This document shows, piece by piece, positions 11,041 through 20,718 of a stretch of 64,000 nucleotides of DNA. The DNA is from Halorhabdus sp. BNX81. Lineage in GTDB: Archaea > Halobacteriota > Halobacteria > Halobacteriales > Haloarculaceae. The notes under the pieces were generated by a model that was not told the origin of the DNA, ran no database searches, and saw only the letters and a list, made by a program, of their open reading frames with translations. The stretch covers positions 2,728,001-2,792,000 of the forward strand of contig NZ_CP107254.1 of NCBI RefSeq assembly GCF_029229925.1, written 5' to 3'. Made by a program: the position numbers and the translations under genes. Each line of letters opens with the position of its first letter. Positions within the stretch are counted from its first letter, which is position 1.

Positions 11041-12771
11041 TTACTGTAACGCCGCCAGGTCGAACTCGAAGGCCACTACCGGCAGTTCCAGATCGTGTTC
11101 CACGAGCACGGCGGGGTGAACTTCGCCGATCACGCCGACCGCGTCGCCATCGATCTCGACGGCAGCAGTCCGACCGTCGATGAACGAGGGATGCGCCGTG
11201 GGTGGCGTCTCCAGTTCGGCATCGAAGTCCGCCACCAGTGCCTGGAGGCGAGCCTTGGCGTCCTCGTAAGACACGTCATGACGCGCGAGCGCGCCCGCGA
11301 CGTGACGGGCTTCGGCGACGCCAGTGTTTGCGCCGTCGTCACGCTGGGCGACGAACCCGACCTCGGCGAGGTCCTGGGGGTAGCGTCGATGAGTGTTGTT
11401 CTCGAGGACCTGCATGATCGACGGGAGCAGCCACGTCCGGACGACCGTGTAATCCTCGCTGTAGGGATTGCGGATCTCGACAGGGTCGCCGCCACCCAGG
11501 GCGTCCACGCCTGGCGCTATCCCCATGCGGTCATGCAGTTCCTCGGCGCTCGTCAGATGGAAGTTCAGCAGGTCCTGAAAGCCGAGTCCGACCAGCGCGG
11601 TCCGGACGGCCTCCTCGAGTCGTGCGCGCTCGTGTCGCCCGCCGATCGTCCCGACCGCGGGATAGCGCGGGTCGAGGTTATTGAAGCCGTAGGCCCGCCC
11701 GATGTCGTCGATCACGTCGACGGGGTGGAGGACGTCGACGCGATACGGGGGGATCGTGACGTCGTAAGCTGGCGACCCGTCCGTCTCGGTAGACTCCCCG
11801 TCCAGTCCGGATCGTTCGAGTAGGTCGATCACGTCCTCGCCTTGCAGGTCGATCCCGAGTGTGCGCTCGATCCGATCATGGGGAACGGTCTTGGTTTTCG
11901 TCGAGAAATCGGGGCAGAGGAGCGAGTCGCGGTACTCCTCGGGTGCGTTCTCGTACTCGACGCGGACATCCTCGATCGTCCCGCCGCGGGCGTCCAGGGC
12001 GTAGCAGACCACGTTGAGCATGTGATCGATCGTCCACTGGTCGGTGCCGGTCATCTCGATGAACAGATCCCGCGAGTCGGTCGAGACCTCCGTCCGGCGG
12101 CCGTTGACCACCGGCGGGAACGAGAACAGCCCGATCGAGTCGTAGATCGCGGGCACGCGGTCGTACTCGGCGACGAGGTCGGCGTACTCCTCGCCGATGT
12201 GGTGCTCGGAGAGGACCTCGCCGGGCGTCATCTCGGCGTCGCCCTCCAGTGGCACGAAGGTGTCGCCGTCGCGGTCGATCCCGGTGTAGCGGACGGACTT
12301 GCCCTCGCTGTCGTCGGCAGCCTCGCCGCCTTTCAGCATTGTCAGGTCGTGCACCCCGATCGCGCCCTTCGCACGCTTGCGACCTATCGTTGCGTGGAGT
12401 TTTTCCTGAAGCTGGATCAGCGAGTCCAGCGATGCCTCGTCGAGATCCAGCCCGCGGACGACTGCCCCTGTGACATACGGGCGTTCCTCGGGCACGTCCT
12501 CGACGCGGATCGTCCAGTCGGCGTCGTTGGTCTTCGGGACGTAGACGCCCCGCGAATCCCCGTACTGGTAGCGCAGCGACCGGGCGACCCCTTCGACGGA
12601 GAGGCGATCGAGGCGGTCGGGTTCGAACTCGAAGCGCAACTCGCCGTCCTCGGTTTCGCCCTCGTACTCCAGGCCGAGTTCGAAGAGATCATCGCGCAGG
12701 TCGTCATCGCTCTTCTCGCCGTGGCCGGTCAGTTCCCGCAGTTCGTCAGTGTCAATGTCGACAGTGGGCAT
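11041..12771 (-). CDS. pheT: Phenylalanyl-tRNA synthetase beta subunit
   Basis: 576 residues, the usual archaeal length. Forms the (alpha-beta)2 enzyme that charges tRNA-Phe; the beta subunit recognises tRNA and edits. Visible features: B3/B4 region (GVHDLTMLKGGEA), B5 domain (around YDVTIPPYRVDVLHPVD), and the catalytic-like domain ending AFEFDLAALQ. The start codon overlaps the pheS stop codon by one base (TGATG), indicating translational coupling. Confidence 0.97.
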   Translation of the reverse strand: MPTVDIDTDELRELTGHGEKSDDDLRDDLFELGLEYEGETEDGELRFEFEPDRLDRLSVEGVARSLRYQYGDSRGVYVPKTNDADWTIRVEDVPEERPYVTGAVVRGLDLDEASLDSLIQLQEKLHATIGRKRAKGAIGVHDLTMLKGGEAADDSEGKSVRYTGIDRDGDTFVPLEGDAEMTPGEVLSEHHIGEEYADLVAEYDRVPAIYDSIGLFSFPPVVNGRRTEVSTDSRDLFIEMTGTDQWTIDHMLNVVCYALDARGGTIEDVRVEYENAPEEYRDSLLCPDFSTKTKTVPHDRIERTLGIDLQGEDVIDLLERSGLDGESTETDGSPAYDVTIPPYRVDVLHPVDVIDDIGRAYGFNNLDPRYPAVGTIGGRHERARLEEAVRTALVGLGFQDLLNFHLTSAEELHDRMGIAPGVDALGGGDPVEIRNPYSEDYTVVRTWLLPSIMQVLENNTHRRYPQDLAEVGFVAQRDDGANTGVAEARHVAGALARHDVSYEDAKARLQALVADFDAELETPPTAHPSFIDGRTAAVEIDGDAVGVIGEVHPAVLVEHDLELPVVAFEFDLAALQ

Positions 12772-14276
12772 CAGTAACGCACCTCCTCGGTTCGCAGGTA
12801 CTCAAGGTCCGCCAGCGTCCCGTGAACGTCCCGGATGTCCTCGGCACCGGTGACGAGCATCATCAGCCGCTCGAGGGCGAGTCCCCAGGCCATCACGTCA
12901 CACTCGACGCCGAGGGGATCGAGCATCTCGGGCCGGAAGATGCCGGAGTTGCCGATCTCGACGACCTCGCCCGTGACCGGGTGCTCGCCGAAGAGCTCGA
13001 AACTCGGCTCCGTGTAGGGGTTGTACGTCGGCTTGAACTCCAGGTCGGTGATCCCGAACTGTTCGTAGAACTCCGTGAACGTGCCCATCAGGTCCCGCAC
13101 TGAGAGGTCCTCGGCCATCACCCACCCCTCGATCTGGAAGAACTCGAGGAGGTGAGTCGCGTCGATTTCGTCGTTGCGGTAGGCCTTCTCGACGGAGAAA
13201 AAGCGCTGTGGCGGTTCGAGGTCGCCCTGCGCAACGCCCGCGAGGTGACGGGCAGAGAGTGACGTGGTGTGGCCACGAAGGTCGACCTGGCGGGCCATCT
13301 CCTCGCCCCACGGCGAGTGATATCCCTCGCCATCGGGGCCAGCACCCTCCCGATGGGCTGCCTCGACATCCTGGCGGACCTCGTCGGGCAGGTCGTCCAT
13401 CGGCGGGACGTCCAGCGCGAACTGGTCCCAGTGCGTGCGCGCGGGGTGATCCTGGGGCATGAACAGCGCGTCGTTGATCCAGAACTCCGCGTCGGCGTGG
13501 GGACCGTTCATCTCCTCGAAGCCCATCCCGACGAGGACTTCCTTGACGCGCTCGGCCATCCCGCGAAGCGGGTGCATCTTCCCGCCGTCGATGGCTTCGG
13601 CGTCGGCCTCGACGTTGTAGTCGGCGAATTCGACATCCTCCCACTCGCCGCTGGTGAGGAGATCGGGCGTCAGACGATCGACTTCCTGGGCCTCCTCGAT
13701 CCCGGCCATGAGTTCCGTCACAGCCGCGTCGGTGAGTTCGACCGACCGGACGGTGCGCTCATCGCGCTCGATCAGCCCGCGTCGGTCGAGGTGGTCGAGG
13801 ACGTCGTCGTCCCCGACAGCGTCGCCTGCATCGATGGCCTTCAGGGCGGCAGCTTCCGGGTCGTCGTCCGGGTCGATGCCGGAATCAGCGTTGATCTCGC
13901 CGGAATCGATCTCGCCGTAGCCCTTCCGGGCGAAGTTCGACAGCGCGATGTCGACGGCCGCGCCATCGAGATCGGCGGCCCCGATGACCTGCCCCATCGA
14001 GACGCCCCCCTCGTCGGCACCGGCCTCGACGGCAGCGGAGTAGAGGCGGTGTTCGGGCAGACCGGCGTCGAGATAGGACTCGCCCTCCGCAGTCAGCGAG
14101 ACGGATTCGTCGGTCGTTTCGGTGACGGCAACCAGCCCCTCGGCTTCGAGTTCGAAGGCGGCCCGCGTGACGGCCGCGGTGGCTAGGCCGGTTTCCTCGC
14201 TCAGCTGTTCGACGGTGCGACGGTCGTCTGCGCTCGCGGCTTCGACCACCGCGAGTTGGTCGCTCGGGAGTTCCAT
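12771..14276 (-). CDS. pheS: Phenylalanyl-tRNA synthetase alpha subunit
   Basis: 501 residues. The N-terminal winged-helix tRNA-binding domains (QLSEETGLATAAVTRAAFEL, residues 24-43) precede a class II catalytic core: motif 2 region RFFSVEKAYRNDEIDATHL, then FKPTYNPYTEPSFELFG, and motif 3 WGLALERLMMLVTGAEDIR. First gene of the pheST operon. The start is MELPSDQLAVV; no earlier in-frame start is plausible. Confidence 0.97.
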   Translation of the reverse strand: MELPSDQLAVVEAASADDRRTVEQLSEETGLATAAVTRAAFELEAEGLVAVTETTDESVSLTAEGESYLDAGLPEHRLYSAAVEAGADEGGVSMGQVIGAADLDGAAVDIALSNFARKGYGEIDSGEINADSGIDPDDDPEAAALKAIDAGDAVGDDDVLDHLDRRGLIERDERTVRSVELTDAAVTELMAGIEEAQEVDRLTPDLLTSGEWEDVEFADYNVEADAEAIDGGKMHPLRGMAERVKEVLVGMGFEEMNGPHADAEFWINDALFMPQDHPARTHWDQFALDVPPMDDLPDEVRQDVEAAHREGAGPDGEGYHSPWGEEMARQVDLRGHTTSLSARHLAGVAQGDLEPPQRFFSVEKAYRNDEIDATHLLEFFQIEGWVMAEDLSVRDLMGTFTEFYEQFGITDLEFKPTYNPYTEPSFELFGEHPVTGEVVEIGNSGIFRPEMLDPLGVECDVMAWGLALERLMMLVTGAEDIRDVHGTLADLEYLRTEEVRY

Positions 14277-14410
14277 CAGTTGTTGTCGGAGTACCGTGTG
14301 TTGTTCGGATAACGGTTCTCAATTTCACTCATAGCGGAGCGCAACCTGCGACGTCGGTTTCGTCAAGGGGGCAATCCGACCCCCGAGTCCACCGATCGTC
14401 AGAACCCGTC

Positions 14411-14472
14411 AAAAAAGCCGAACGCCCGACCGACTCGCGACTGGCTGGCGATCCACCGAGCGTGGGCGTTCG
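14411..14472 (-). terminator. Hairpin with U-tract downstream of the MATE gene
   Basis: Minus-strand CGAACGCCC (14464-14472) can pair with GGGCGTTCG (14419-14427), followed within three bases by TTTTTT. It sits about 60 nt past the stop of the MATE transporter and upstream of pheS, so it probably ends that transcript. The loop is long (~36 nt). Confidence 0.5.
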
Positions 14473-14534
14473 GTGCCATATCCCTGGGTTGGTAAGCCAT
14501 CACACAAAAACGTTGCGTCCCGTGACTACAGCGA

Positions 14535-16031
14535 TCAGTCGTCCAGCGCCGTCTCAGGGCGGTACTCCCGGCTGATGGCCTTCCACTTGCCGGTCGAGAA
14601 GCGGTAGTAGTTCCCGACAGCAGGCACGAGCGTCTCGCCGAGGAACGCGACGTAGATGCCCCAGACGCCGATCGATGTCTTCGCACCGAGATACGCGGCC
14701 GGAATCGAGACGGCGAAGACGCCCAGCGTCTGATAAATGAACGGCCAGTTCGTGTCGCCGCTGGCGTCCAGGGCCCCGGCGATGGTGCTGTTGACGCCCT
14801 GGGGAATGATCGCGAGGCATCCGGCAAAGACCATGCCGACGGCGATCGGAATGACCTCGCCCTCGGCCCCGAGCAGGACGACACCTGGCCGAGCAACCAG
14901 GGCGACGACTGCGGCCGAGACGCCGTAGGTCGCGACCGCCATGAGGACGATCTCCCGGCCGTAGACCCCGGCTGTCTCCTCGTCGTCCTCGCCGAGATGC
15001 TGGCCGACCAGACTGGACGCCGCGAGGCCAAAGCCCCATCCGGGAACGTTCATCAGCCCCCAGATCCGCCGGGCGACGGTGTACGCCGTCAGGACGGTCG
15101 TCCCGAACATCCCGACGATGAACAGCATGGGAAAGCGGGCGACCGTCCAGGTCATGTTCCGGCCGACGACGGGCGTGCCGATGGAGACCACATCGGTGAT
15201 GTCGTCCCAGTGGAAGTACGTCCCACGCGGTGAGACCGAGACCGGGAACTGGCCGATACCGGGGAGCCAGCCGGCGATAAGCCCGACTATGAACAGCGAC
15301 GTGACGAGGACGTTCGCCGCGACGGTCCCCCAGGCCGCACCGGCCACGCCCATTCCCATCCCGAAGATGAACACGCCGTTGAGGACGATGTTGAGAACCG
15401 CACCGCCGCCACGGAGTATCATCGGGATCTGGGCGTCGTCGGCCCCGATGAGGACGCGACTGCCCACGAGGTTGAGCCCCGCGAACGGGACGCCGAGGCC
15501 GAGGATCTGGAGGTAGGTCGCGCCGTAGGTGATGACCGGTTGATCGCTGTTGAGCAGGCTGATGAGCCACTCGGGGAACAACCAAAAGGCCGCGCCGACG
15601 GGGACGGTCACCGCAACGACGACGACGAAACTCGAACGGACGGCCTGGCCGAGCTGGCCGAACTCCTCGGCCCCGAATCGCTGGGAGACCAGCGCGATCG
15701 TCCCGGCGGCAAAGCCGCCGCCCAAAGCAAACGCCAGCCCCCAGAACGGGCCGGCCAGACCGACACCCGAAATCGCCGGCTTGGTGGCGATCCCCGAGGC
15801 CGCCCCGACCATCGCCACGTCGGCCGCGTTTTTCGACATCCGGGCGATCCCAGTGACCACACGCGGCCAGGAGAGATCCGTCGCTTTGCGTGCCCGCTCG
15901 GCGTCCATCAACCCGAGGCGGGCAAGCCCCAGGCCGATGAGAAGGATAACGCCTCGGACAGGGTTTGCGCGGGAACCGGTACGCTTGATCGACTGGACGG
16001 CGCTGTCGATCGAGGACTCGGGACGAGACAC
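14535..16031 (-). CDS. MATE family multidrug/cation antiporter
   Basis: Polytopic membrane exporter, 498 residues, about twelve hydrophobic segments in two MATE repeats. Family signatures: NAADVAMVGAASG (~70) and a GGGFAAGTIALVSQRFGA stretch (~110), mirrored in the second half by TAYTVARRIWGL and GFGLAASSLVGQHLGEDD. Expels drugs or organic cations using Na+ or H+ gradients; the substrate cannot be told. The stretch between the start and the first transmembrane segment is longer than usual. No partner gene; the terminator-like hairpin lies downstream. Confidence 0.92.
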   Translation of the reverse strand: MSRPESSIDSAVQSIKRTGSRANPVRGVILLIGLGLARLGLMDAERARKATDLSWPRVVTGIARMSKNAADVAMVGAASGIATKPAISGVGLAGPFWGLAFALGGGFAAGTIALVSQRFGAEEFGQLGQAVRSSFVVVVAVTVPVGAAFWLFPEWLISLLNSDQPVITYGATYLQILGLGVPFAGLNLVGSRVLIGADDAQIPMILRGGGAVLNIVLNGVFIFGMGMGVAGAAWGTVAANVLVTSLFIVGLIAGWLPGIGQFPVSVSPRGTYFHWDDITDVVSIGTPVVGRNMTWTVARFPMLFIVGMFGTTVLTAYTVARRIWGLMNVPGWGFGLAASSLVGQHLGEDDEETAGVYGREIVLMAVATYGVSAAVVALVARPGVVLLGAEGEVIPIAVGMVFAGCLAIIPQGVNSTIAGALDASGDTNWPFIYQTLGVFAVSIPAAYLGAKTSIGVWGIYVAFLGETLVPAVGNYYRFSTGKWKAISREYRPETALDD

Positions 16032-16231
16032 GAAGTGATTGTTCGTTCAACGGCAGCGGAAAAAGGTCTTCCCATCTTCCGCGAATATCACTGCGAGGTA
16101 CCCATTCGCGGACGGCAGTTCGGATTGTCCGGCCGGCTGCGGGTTCATGGATGGTTCCATCGTAGGCATTACTGGCGAAGATCTGGAGAATCGAACGATT
16201 CAAGCACGCACTGTCCGACAGGGCCAATCGG

Positions 16232-18157
16232 ATGATACCCTGGATGGTCCTCCTGGCCGCAGTCGTCGTGTTCTCGGGTGGCTACTGGTGGTTCGTCGGC
16301 GGTCGCGGGCGCTGGGAGTCTCTGACCCGGGATCGGTTCGTCCGGGGGGTCCCCTGGGCGACGTTCGCGACGGCGGCGCTGGTCGTCGGCTTCTACCTGT
16401 TCGTCCAGGGCGGCATCGGACACTGGAGCCAGCCACTGACGATCCCCTTCCGTTCCTGGAGCCTCTTCGAACCGGTCGGACTCCTCACGTCGGGACTGGC
16501 ACATGCCGGTCCCGCTCACCTGCTCGGGAACATGACGGGGCTGGTGGTGTTCGGCGCGATCGTCGAGCACGCAATCGGCCACTACCCAGGGGACAGGGAC
16601 GACACTGCCTCCCGACGGTGGAACAGACTGCGTCGCCCGGGAGTCCGAATCCTTCTGATTTCGCTCGGCATGATTGGCCTGGCCGTGGTCCCCTCACCGT
16701 TCGTCCTCGGGTGGGTCCTTGGCTACTCGGGGGCGGTCTACGCCCTCGCTGGTTTCGCTCTGATGACGCGACCGCTCGCTGCCGTCCTCGCCATCGTCGC
16801 CCACGACGCGCTGGGAGTCCTCGTCGACGCCGCCGAACAGCCGGTCGTCGAGGCGACGCGGTCGGTCGGCCCGCCGACGCCACCTTCCTGGGCCGGGATC
16901 GCCTTCCAGGGCCACCTGCTGGGCTTCCTCATCGGCATCCTACTGGGAATCGGCCTCCTCCGTCGGTACGATTGGACGCCGGAACCGGTCAGGCTGTTCG
17001 GCGCGGTGATCGCCTTCGCCCTCACGAAGTCGCTGTGGTTGGTGGTCAGCTCCGGGGTCGAGGGCGTCTACGTGTTGTATCGCGGTGCGGGCGTCGTGAT
17101 GGTACTGCTCGGGACGCTCCTGGTGACGCTTGCGGCGACCGGCGCGCGGCCGGGGATCTCGGCCCCACGCGCGCTTCTGTCGCTGTCCTGGCAACCGGAT
17201 ATCGACACCGGCGTGATTCCGGGAGCACTCCGCCGTCGGGTCGCTGCCGTTTCGATGCCGACGTGGGTCCGGGAGGTACTGATCGTCGGACTCACGTTCG
17301 TGGCGTACGTCCTCGTCGAGCCGATCTCGGAACTGGCCGCCAGAGCGTTAGCGCTCGGCGTCGTCGCCGGCAGTGGCTATCTGGTTCTCAAACTCCTGAA
17401 ATGGGCCCTCGGCCACCTCATCGCCGCGGTGCCGACGGGCGGCTGGGTCGGACGCGTTCCAGTGCCGTCGATCCCCCGTCCAGGCAAGGCAACCGGGACG
17501 CTCCTTGGCGCACTCGCCGTGGTCGCACTGCTCGGCCTCCTGTTCAGCCCGGCCACCGTGAGCACGGCCTCGCTGGCGGACACCGGCGAGGTCGAGATAC
17601 AGGACTACACGATCACCTACGCCGAAAACGTCAGCGAGGGGCGAGCACTCACCTGGGACAGCGAAATCTTCGACGGAACGTCGAGCGGCGTCATCGTCGC
17701 CAGCGAGCGCCGGGCGGTCTGGATCGAGGCGATCAGCCCGGATCGACTGGCCCACGACGGGTCGGCGACCGTCCGCGTCGGTGGCCTCGACTGGGAGCAG
17801 ACAGTCGATGTTGAACGGCAGGCGGTCAGCGTCGTGGGGAACGAGAGCGTCTACGCCGTCGACCTCCGCACGGAGGGCACGACGACGCGGTCGTTCAGAT
17901 CGGCCCCCGCGACTGCTGACGCCCGCATCGACGGTCGCCGGGTCGCGGTTGCACCGACGGCGGACGGCTTCGAACTTCGGGTGCGCCGGAACGGAACACT
18001 CGTCGGGTCGCGCCCGCTCCCGGCTGCCAACGCGTCCACGTCGGTCGGGTCGCTCCGGTTCGTCGCGTCCGAAGCGAACGAAACCCGGTCGATCAGGGCC
18101 GTTTCGGGGACGACGAGCGTCCGGATCGCCAGCGTAGAGGGTAACGCGACTAACTGA
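16232..18157 (+). CDS. Rhomboid-family intramembrane serine protease with long C-terminal extension
   Basis: 641 residues. An N-terminal rhomboid core carries the required residues: HAGPAHLLGNM (oxyanion histidine and asparagine), the catalytic serine in GYSGAVYALAGF, and the catalytic histidine in FQGHLLGFLIG. Further hydrophobic segments follow, the last one ending near residue 440. The final ~200 residues are beta-rich with several N-glycosylation sequons (ENVSEG, NASTS, NETRS), apparently an extracytoplasmic domain. Cleaves transmembrane segments of other proteins; a Haloferax rhomboid affects S-layer glycoprotein glycosylation. Substrate unknown. It starts 200 bp from the divergent MATE gene. 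Confidence 0.9.
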   Translation: MIPWMVLLAAVVVFSGGYWWFVGGRGRWESLTRDRFVRGVPWATFATAALVVGFYLFVQGGIGHWSQPLTIPFRSWSLFEPVGLLTSGLAHAGPAHLLGNMTGLVVFGAIVEHAIGHYPGDRDDTASRRWNRLRRPGVRILLISLGMIGLAVVPSPFVLGWVLGYSGAVYALAGFALMTRPLAAVLAIVAHDALGVLVDAAEQPVVEATRSVGPPTPPSWAGIAFQGHLLGFLIGILLGIGLLRRYDWTPEPVRLFGAVIAFALTKSLWLVVSSGVEGVYVLYRGAGVVMVLLGTLLVTLAATGARPGISAPRALLSLSWQPDIDTGVIPGALRRRVAAVSMPTWVREVLIVGLTFVAYVLVEPISELAARALALGVVAGSGYLVLKLLKWALGHLIAAVPTGGWVGRVPVPSIPRPGKATGTLLGALAVVALLGLLFSPATVSTASLADTGEVEIQDYTITYAENVSEGRALTWDSEIFDGTSSGVIVASERRAVWIEAISPDRLAHDGSATVRVGGLDWEQTVDVERQAVSVVGNESVYAVDLRTEGTTTRSFRSAPATADARIDGRRVAVAPTADGFELRVRRNGTLVGSRPLPAANASTSVGSLRFVASEANETRSIRAVSGTTSVRIASVEGNATN

Positions 18158-18271
18158 TGCCGAAGAGGATTCTAGCGAATGAGGGGTGAGCGAAAAACGA
18201 GACGAGGGGTTCGGATCGCCAGGGGAGGCGGACTCACCCGGTGGCAGAAGTAGCGAATCGAGGACGGTCGA

Positions 18272-19885
18272 TCAAGTTCGTTTACGGCTCGAATCGAAGT
18301 CGATATCGAGTTCGTCGAGTTTCTCAGTCCACTCCTCGCGTTTTTCCTGGTGATCTTCGAGGAAAGACTCCATCAGTTCGGCGGCCTGTTCCTTGCAGCC
18401 GCCACAGAGTCGCTCGCCGCCGGCACACTCCTCGTACACTTCGGTCGCGAACTCGTCGTCGTCATCCGCCAGCAGGTAGGCGTAGAGTTCGTAGACCGGG
18501 CACTCGTCGGGTTTCCCGCCGAGTTCGCGCTGTTCCTCTGCGGTCTCGCGGCCGCCGGTCGTCGCCGCCCGGACCTTGTCGTAGCCGTCTTCGGGATCGT
18601 CGAGCAGGCTGATGTGACTCTCCGGAACGGACGAGGACATCTTCCCGCCGGTCAGACCGGTCATGAAGCGGTGATAGATCGAGGAGGGGGCCAAGAAGCC
18701 GTAGCCGCCGTTGGCGAGTTCGACCTCGCGGGCGAGTGCCGCGGCGGCCTCGTGATCCAGTTCGAAGGCGTCGATGTGCTCGTCGTAAACCCGCTTCTCG
18801 CCGTCGATGGCCTCGATCAGGGCCTCGAAGGCCTCCTCGGTGGCGTTGCGGTCGAGGAACCGGACGCGGGGACGGAGCGGTTCCTTGCCGGCCTCCCGGA
18901 GCATCGTGATGAGGCGATCTTTGGTCATCGCGCCACCGTCAGTCGCGTCGCGATCACGCTCGTTGTCGAGGTAGGTCGCGGCGTCGCCACACCGGATCGT
19001 CTCTCCCGGATGGTCGCCGGCAAGCGTCTCGTAGGCCTCCGCAAGCAGCGCTCGCTCCTCGTCGTCGGTCTCGAAGGAGGCGTAGGCCTTCGTGACGCCG
19101 AAATAGCGCATCCGGGCGGCGACGTCTCTCGCCAGGCGCATGTGCGGATCCTGGTCGGGACCCACCGGGATGACGGTCGGTTTCGGCTCGTCGAGTTGCG
19201 GGTAGAGGATGTCCGCGATCTGCGTGACGACGCTCTGCATGTGACTGACATCGGTCTCGCCGTCGAAGCCGTAGATCCCCTCGAACTCGGCGAAGCGGGC
19301 CTCCGCGCCGAGTTCGAACGCCAGATCCTGCAACTCGCGGTTCTCGGACTGTCGATAGAGCGTCCCTTCCTCCGGGTCGAAGCCCAGCGCGAGCAGCGAG
19401 AGGATGTAGTCACGGGCGTGCTCGTCGATCTCGTCCCACGTGAGTCCGCGGGCGGCGTGGGCCTCCAGATCAGCGATGAGGCCGTAGGCGTCCCCGCCCT
19501 GGCGTTGATGCCAGATGATCTCGTCGAAGACGAGTTTGTGGCCGATGTGGGGGTCGCCGGTGGGCATGAATCCCGAGAGGACGGCGAATGGGTCGTCGTC
19601 GCGCATGGCGCGGGCGACCGGCCGGTAGTCACGATGGCCGAAGATGACCCCGCGGCGCATCAGATAGTGGGGCGCAGGGACATCGGGCAGGATTTCGTCG
19701 AACTCCTCGATGCCGAACTCCTCGAAGAGGTTGCGGTAGTCGGCGACCGTCGAGGAGCCCCACGGATCAAGCGTCGTGTCGTCGGCACCGGCGGCTGCGC
19801 CGCCGTCAGTGCGGAGTCGGGGGGTGGCCTGTTCACGCCGTCGGTCGTCTGTCGGTTCGTCGTCGGTGTGTGAGTCTCGCGTCAT
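18272..19885 (-). CDS. trpS: Tryptophanyl-tRNA synthetase
   Basis: 537 residues from MTRDSHTDDE; a longer open frame upstream is probably not translated. Class I synthetase with a HIGH-type motif PTGDPHIGHKL and a KMSKS-type motif GKMSSSVPES. A ~65-residue acidic, low-complexity N-terminal extension precedes the core at TVADYRNLFEEFG. The C-terminus (CAGGERLCGGCKEQAAELM) is the standard archaeal/eukaryal TrpRS helix. The ~160-nt untranslated stretch between a TATA-like element and the start is unusual here (see the hairpin feature). Confidence 0.96.
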   Translation of the reverse strand: MTRDSHTDDEPTDDRRREQATPRLRTDGGAAAGADDTTLDPWGSSTVADYRNLFEEFGIEEFDEILPDVPAPHYLMRRGVIFGHRDYRPVARAMRDDDPFAVLSGFMPTGDPHIGHKLVFDEIIWHQRQGGDAYGLIADLEAHAARGLTWDEIDEHARDYILSLLALGFDPEEGTLYRQSENRELQDLAFELGAEARFAEFEGIYGFDGETDVSHMQSVVTQIADILYPQLDEPKPTVIPVGPDQDPHMRLARDVAARMRYFGVTKAYASFETDDEERALLAEAYETLAGDHPGETIRCGDAATYLDNERDRDATDGGAMTKDRLITMLREAGKEPLRPRVRFLDRNATEEAFEALIEAIDGEKRVYDEHIDAFELDHEAAAALAREVELANGGYGFLAPSSIYHRFMTGLTGGKMSSSVPESHISLLDDPEDGYDKVRAATTGGRETAEEQRELGGKPDECPVYELYAYLLADDDDEFATEVYEECAGGERLCGGCKEQAAELMESFLEDHQEKREEWTEKLDELDIDFDSSRKRT

Positions 19886-19995
19886 TGGTGTCGTGTCTCG
19901 TGTGGTTGGTGCTCGAAGCCACCGGGCCGAGAAAGCGGAGGGAGCATCGCCCGCCGGGCGACGAGTTACGCCCGCCGACCGGCGACGGCGACACT

Positions 19996-20041
19996 GTCCA
20001 CTTCCCGGGGGTGCCAGCGACGGACGTCGGGGGAAGTGGAC
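19996..20041 (-). other. Structured leader or small RNA upstream of trpS
   Basis: An 11-bp stem (GTCCACTTCCC with GGGAAGTGGAC), an internal loop and an inner CGAC/GTCG mini-stem. A TATA-like GTTAAAC (20069-20075, minus strand) would place a start site almost exactly at the hairpin. Either trpS has a long structured 5' leader, or this is a small RNA. The remainder of 19886-20205 shows no gene. Confidence 0.4.
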
Positions 20042-20205
20042 GCCATGTGCGTACGTCTCCACCAGCAGGGGTTTAACTGTTGTGAGACGACACGCCCGAG
20101 AGTGGATCACAACACGCCTGAACGATCCAACAGGCAGGACATCGCCACAAAGACAATATATCCGGTCGTGAAAACATATATAACTCGTTATGCCGTATCA
20201 ATCGT

Positions 20206-20718
20206 ATGATCGATACGAGCCCGGGCAGCCGGTGGCGAGAGGAGCGGACGACGTTTCAGCGAGTCTACGACGTGATCGTCGGCACCCAATCACCGGGCAC
20301 CGCCGGCGAGATCGCCGAGCGAGCCGATTGCTCGGAGACGGGTGCCCGAGAATCCCTGGAGCAACTCGTCGAGATGGGAGTCGCCAGGCGAGACGACGGA
20401 CGCCCGGCCACGTACCGGCGAAACGACGCCTACCTGACCTGGAAGCGCGTCGAGCGCCTCGCTCGCGAGCATCGACCGGCGGAGCTCCGCGAGCGCGTGG
20501 ACTCGTTGCTCGAAGCGGACGAGGCCTTTCAGACGCGCTACGGCGTCCCGGAGCCCGACGCCGTCACGAGCGAGGATGTCGAAACCGAGGATCACGACGC
20601 ACTCCACGACCACTGGGAAGGATTGAACGAGTGGCGGACGGTTCGTCGGGATATCCGTGTCCTGCGTCGGGCCGTCCAGCGCGCCGAGACACGACTCGAC
20701 GGCGAGGCGCGGGCGTGA
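20206..20718 (+). CDS. Winged-helix DNA-binding protein
   Basis: 170 residues. Residues 15-70 are a helix-turn-helix (SPGTAGEIAERADCSETGAR, then LVEMGVARRDDGRPATYRRN wing). The C-terminal half is a charged, probably coiled-coil region (RVERLAREHRPAELRERV, then RRDIRVLRRAVQRAETRL). A strong TATA (CATATATAAC at 20174-20183) sits ~27 nt upstream of the ATG: a leaderless gene. It overlaps the next gene by GTGA. It resembles haloarchaeal HTH proteins paired with a small partner, possibly as an antitoxin-type regulator; that role is inferred. Confidence 0.8.
   Translation: MIDTSPGSRWREERTTFQRVYDVIVGTQSPGTAGEIAERADCSETGARESLEQLVEMGVARRDDGRPATYRRNDAYLTWKRVERLAREHRPAELRERVDSLLEADEAFQTRYGVPEPDAVTSEDVETEDHDALHDHWEGLNEWRTVRRDIRVLRRAVQRAETRLDGEARA

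Noticed and set aside
11095-12777. Long plus-strand frames of 242 and 311 codons
   Set aside because: Antisense of pheT; GC-rich haloarchaeal codon bias opens the opposite strand.
18350-19873. 507-codon plus-strand frame
   Set aside because: Antisense of trpS, whose motifs are unambiguous.
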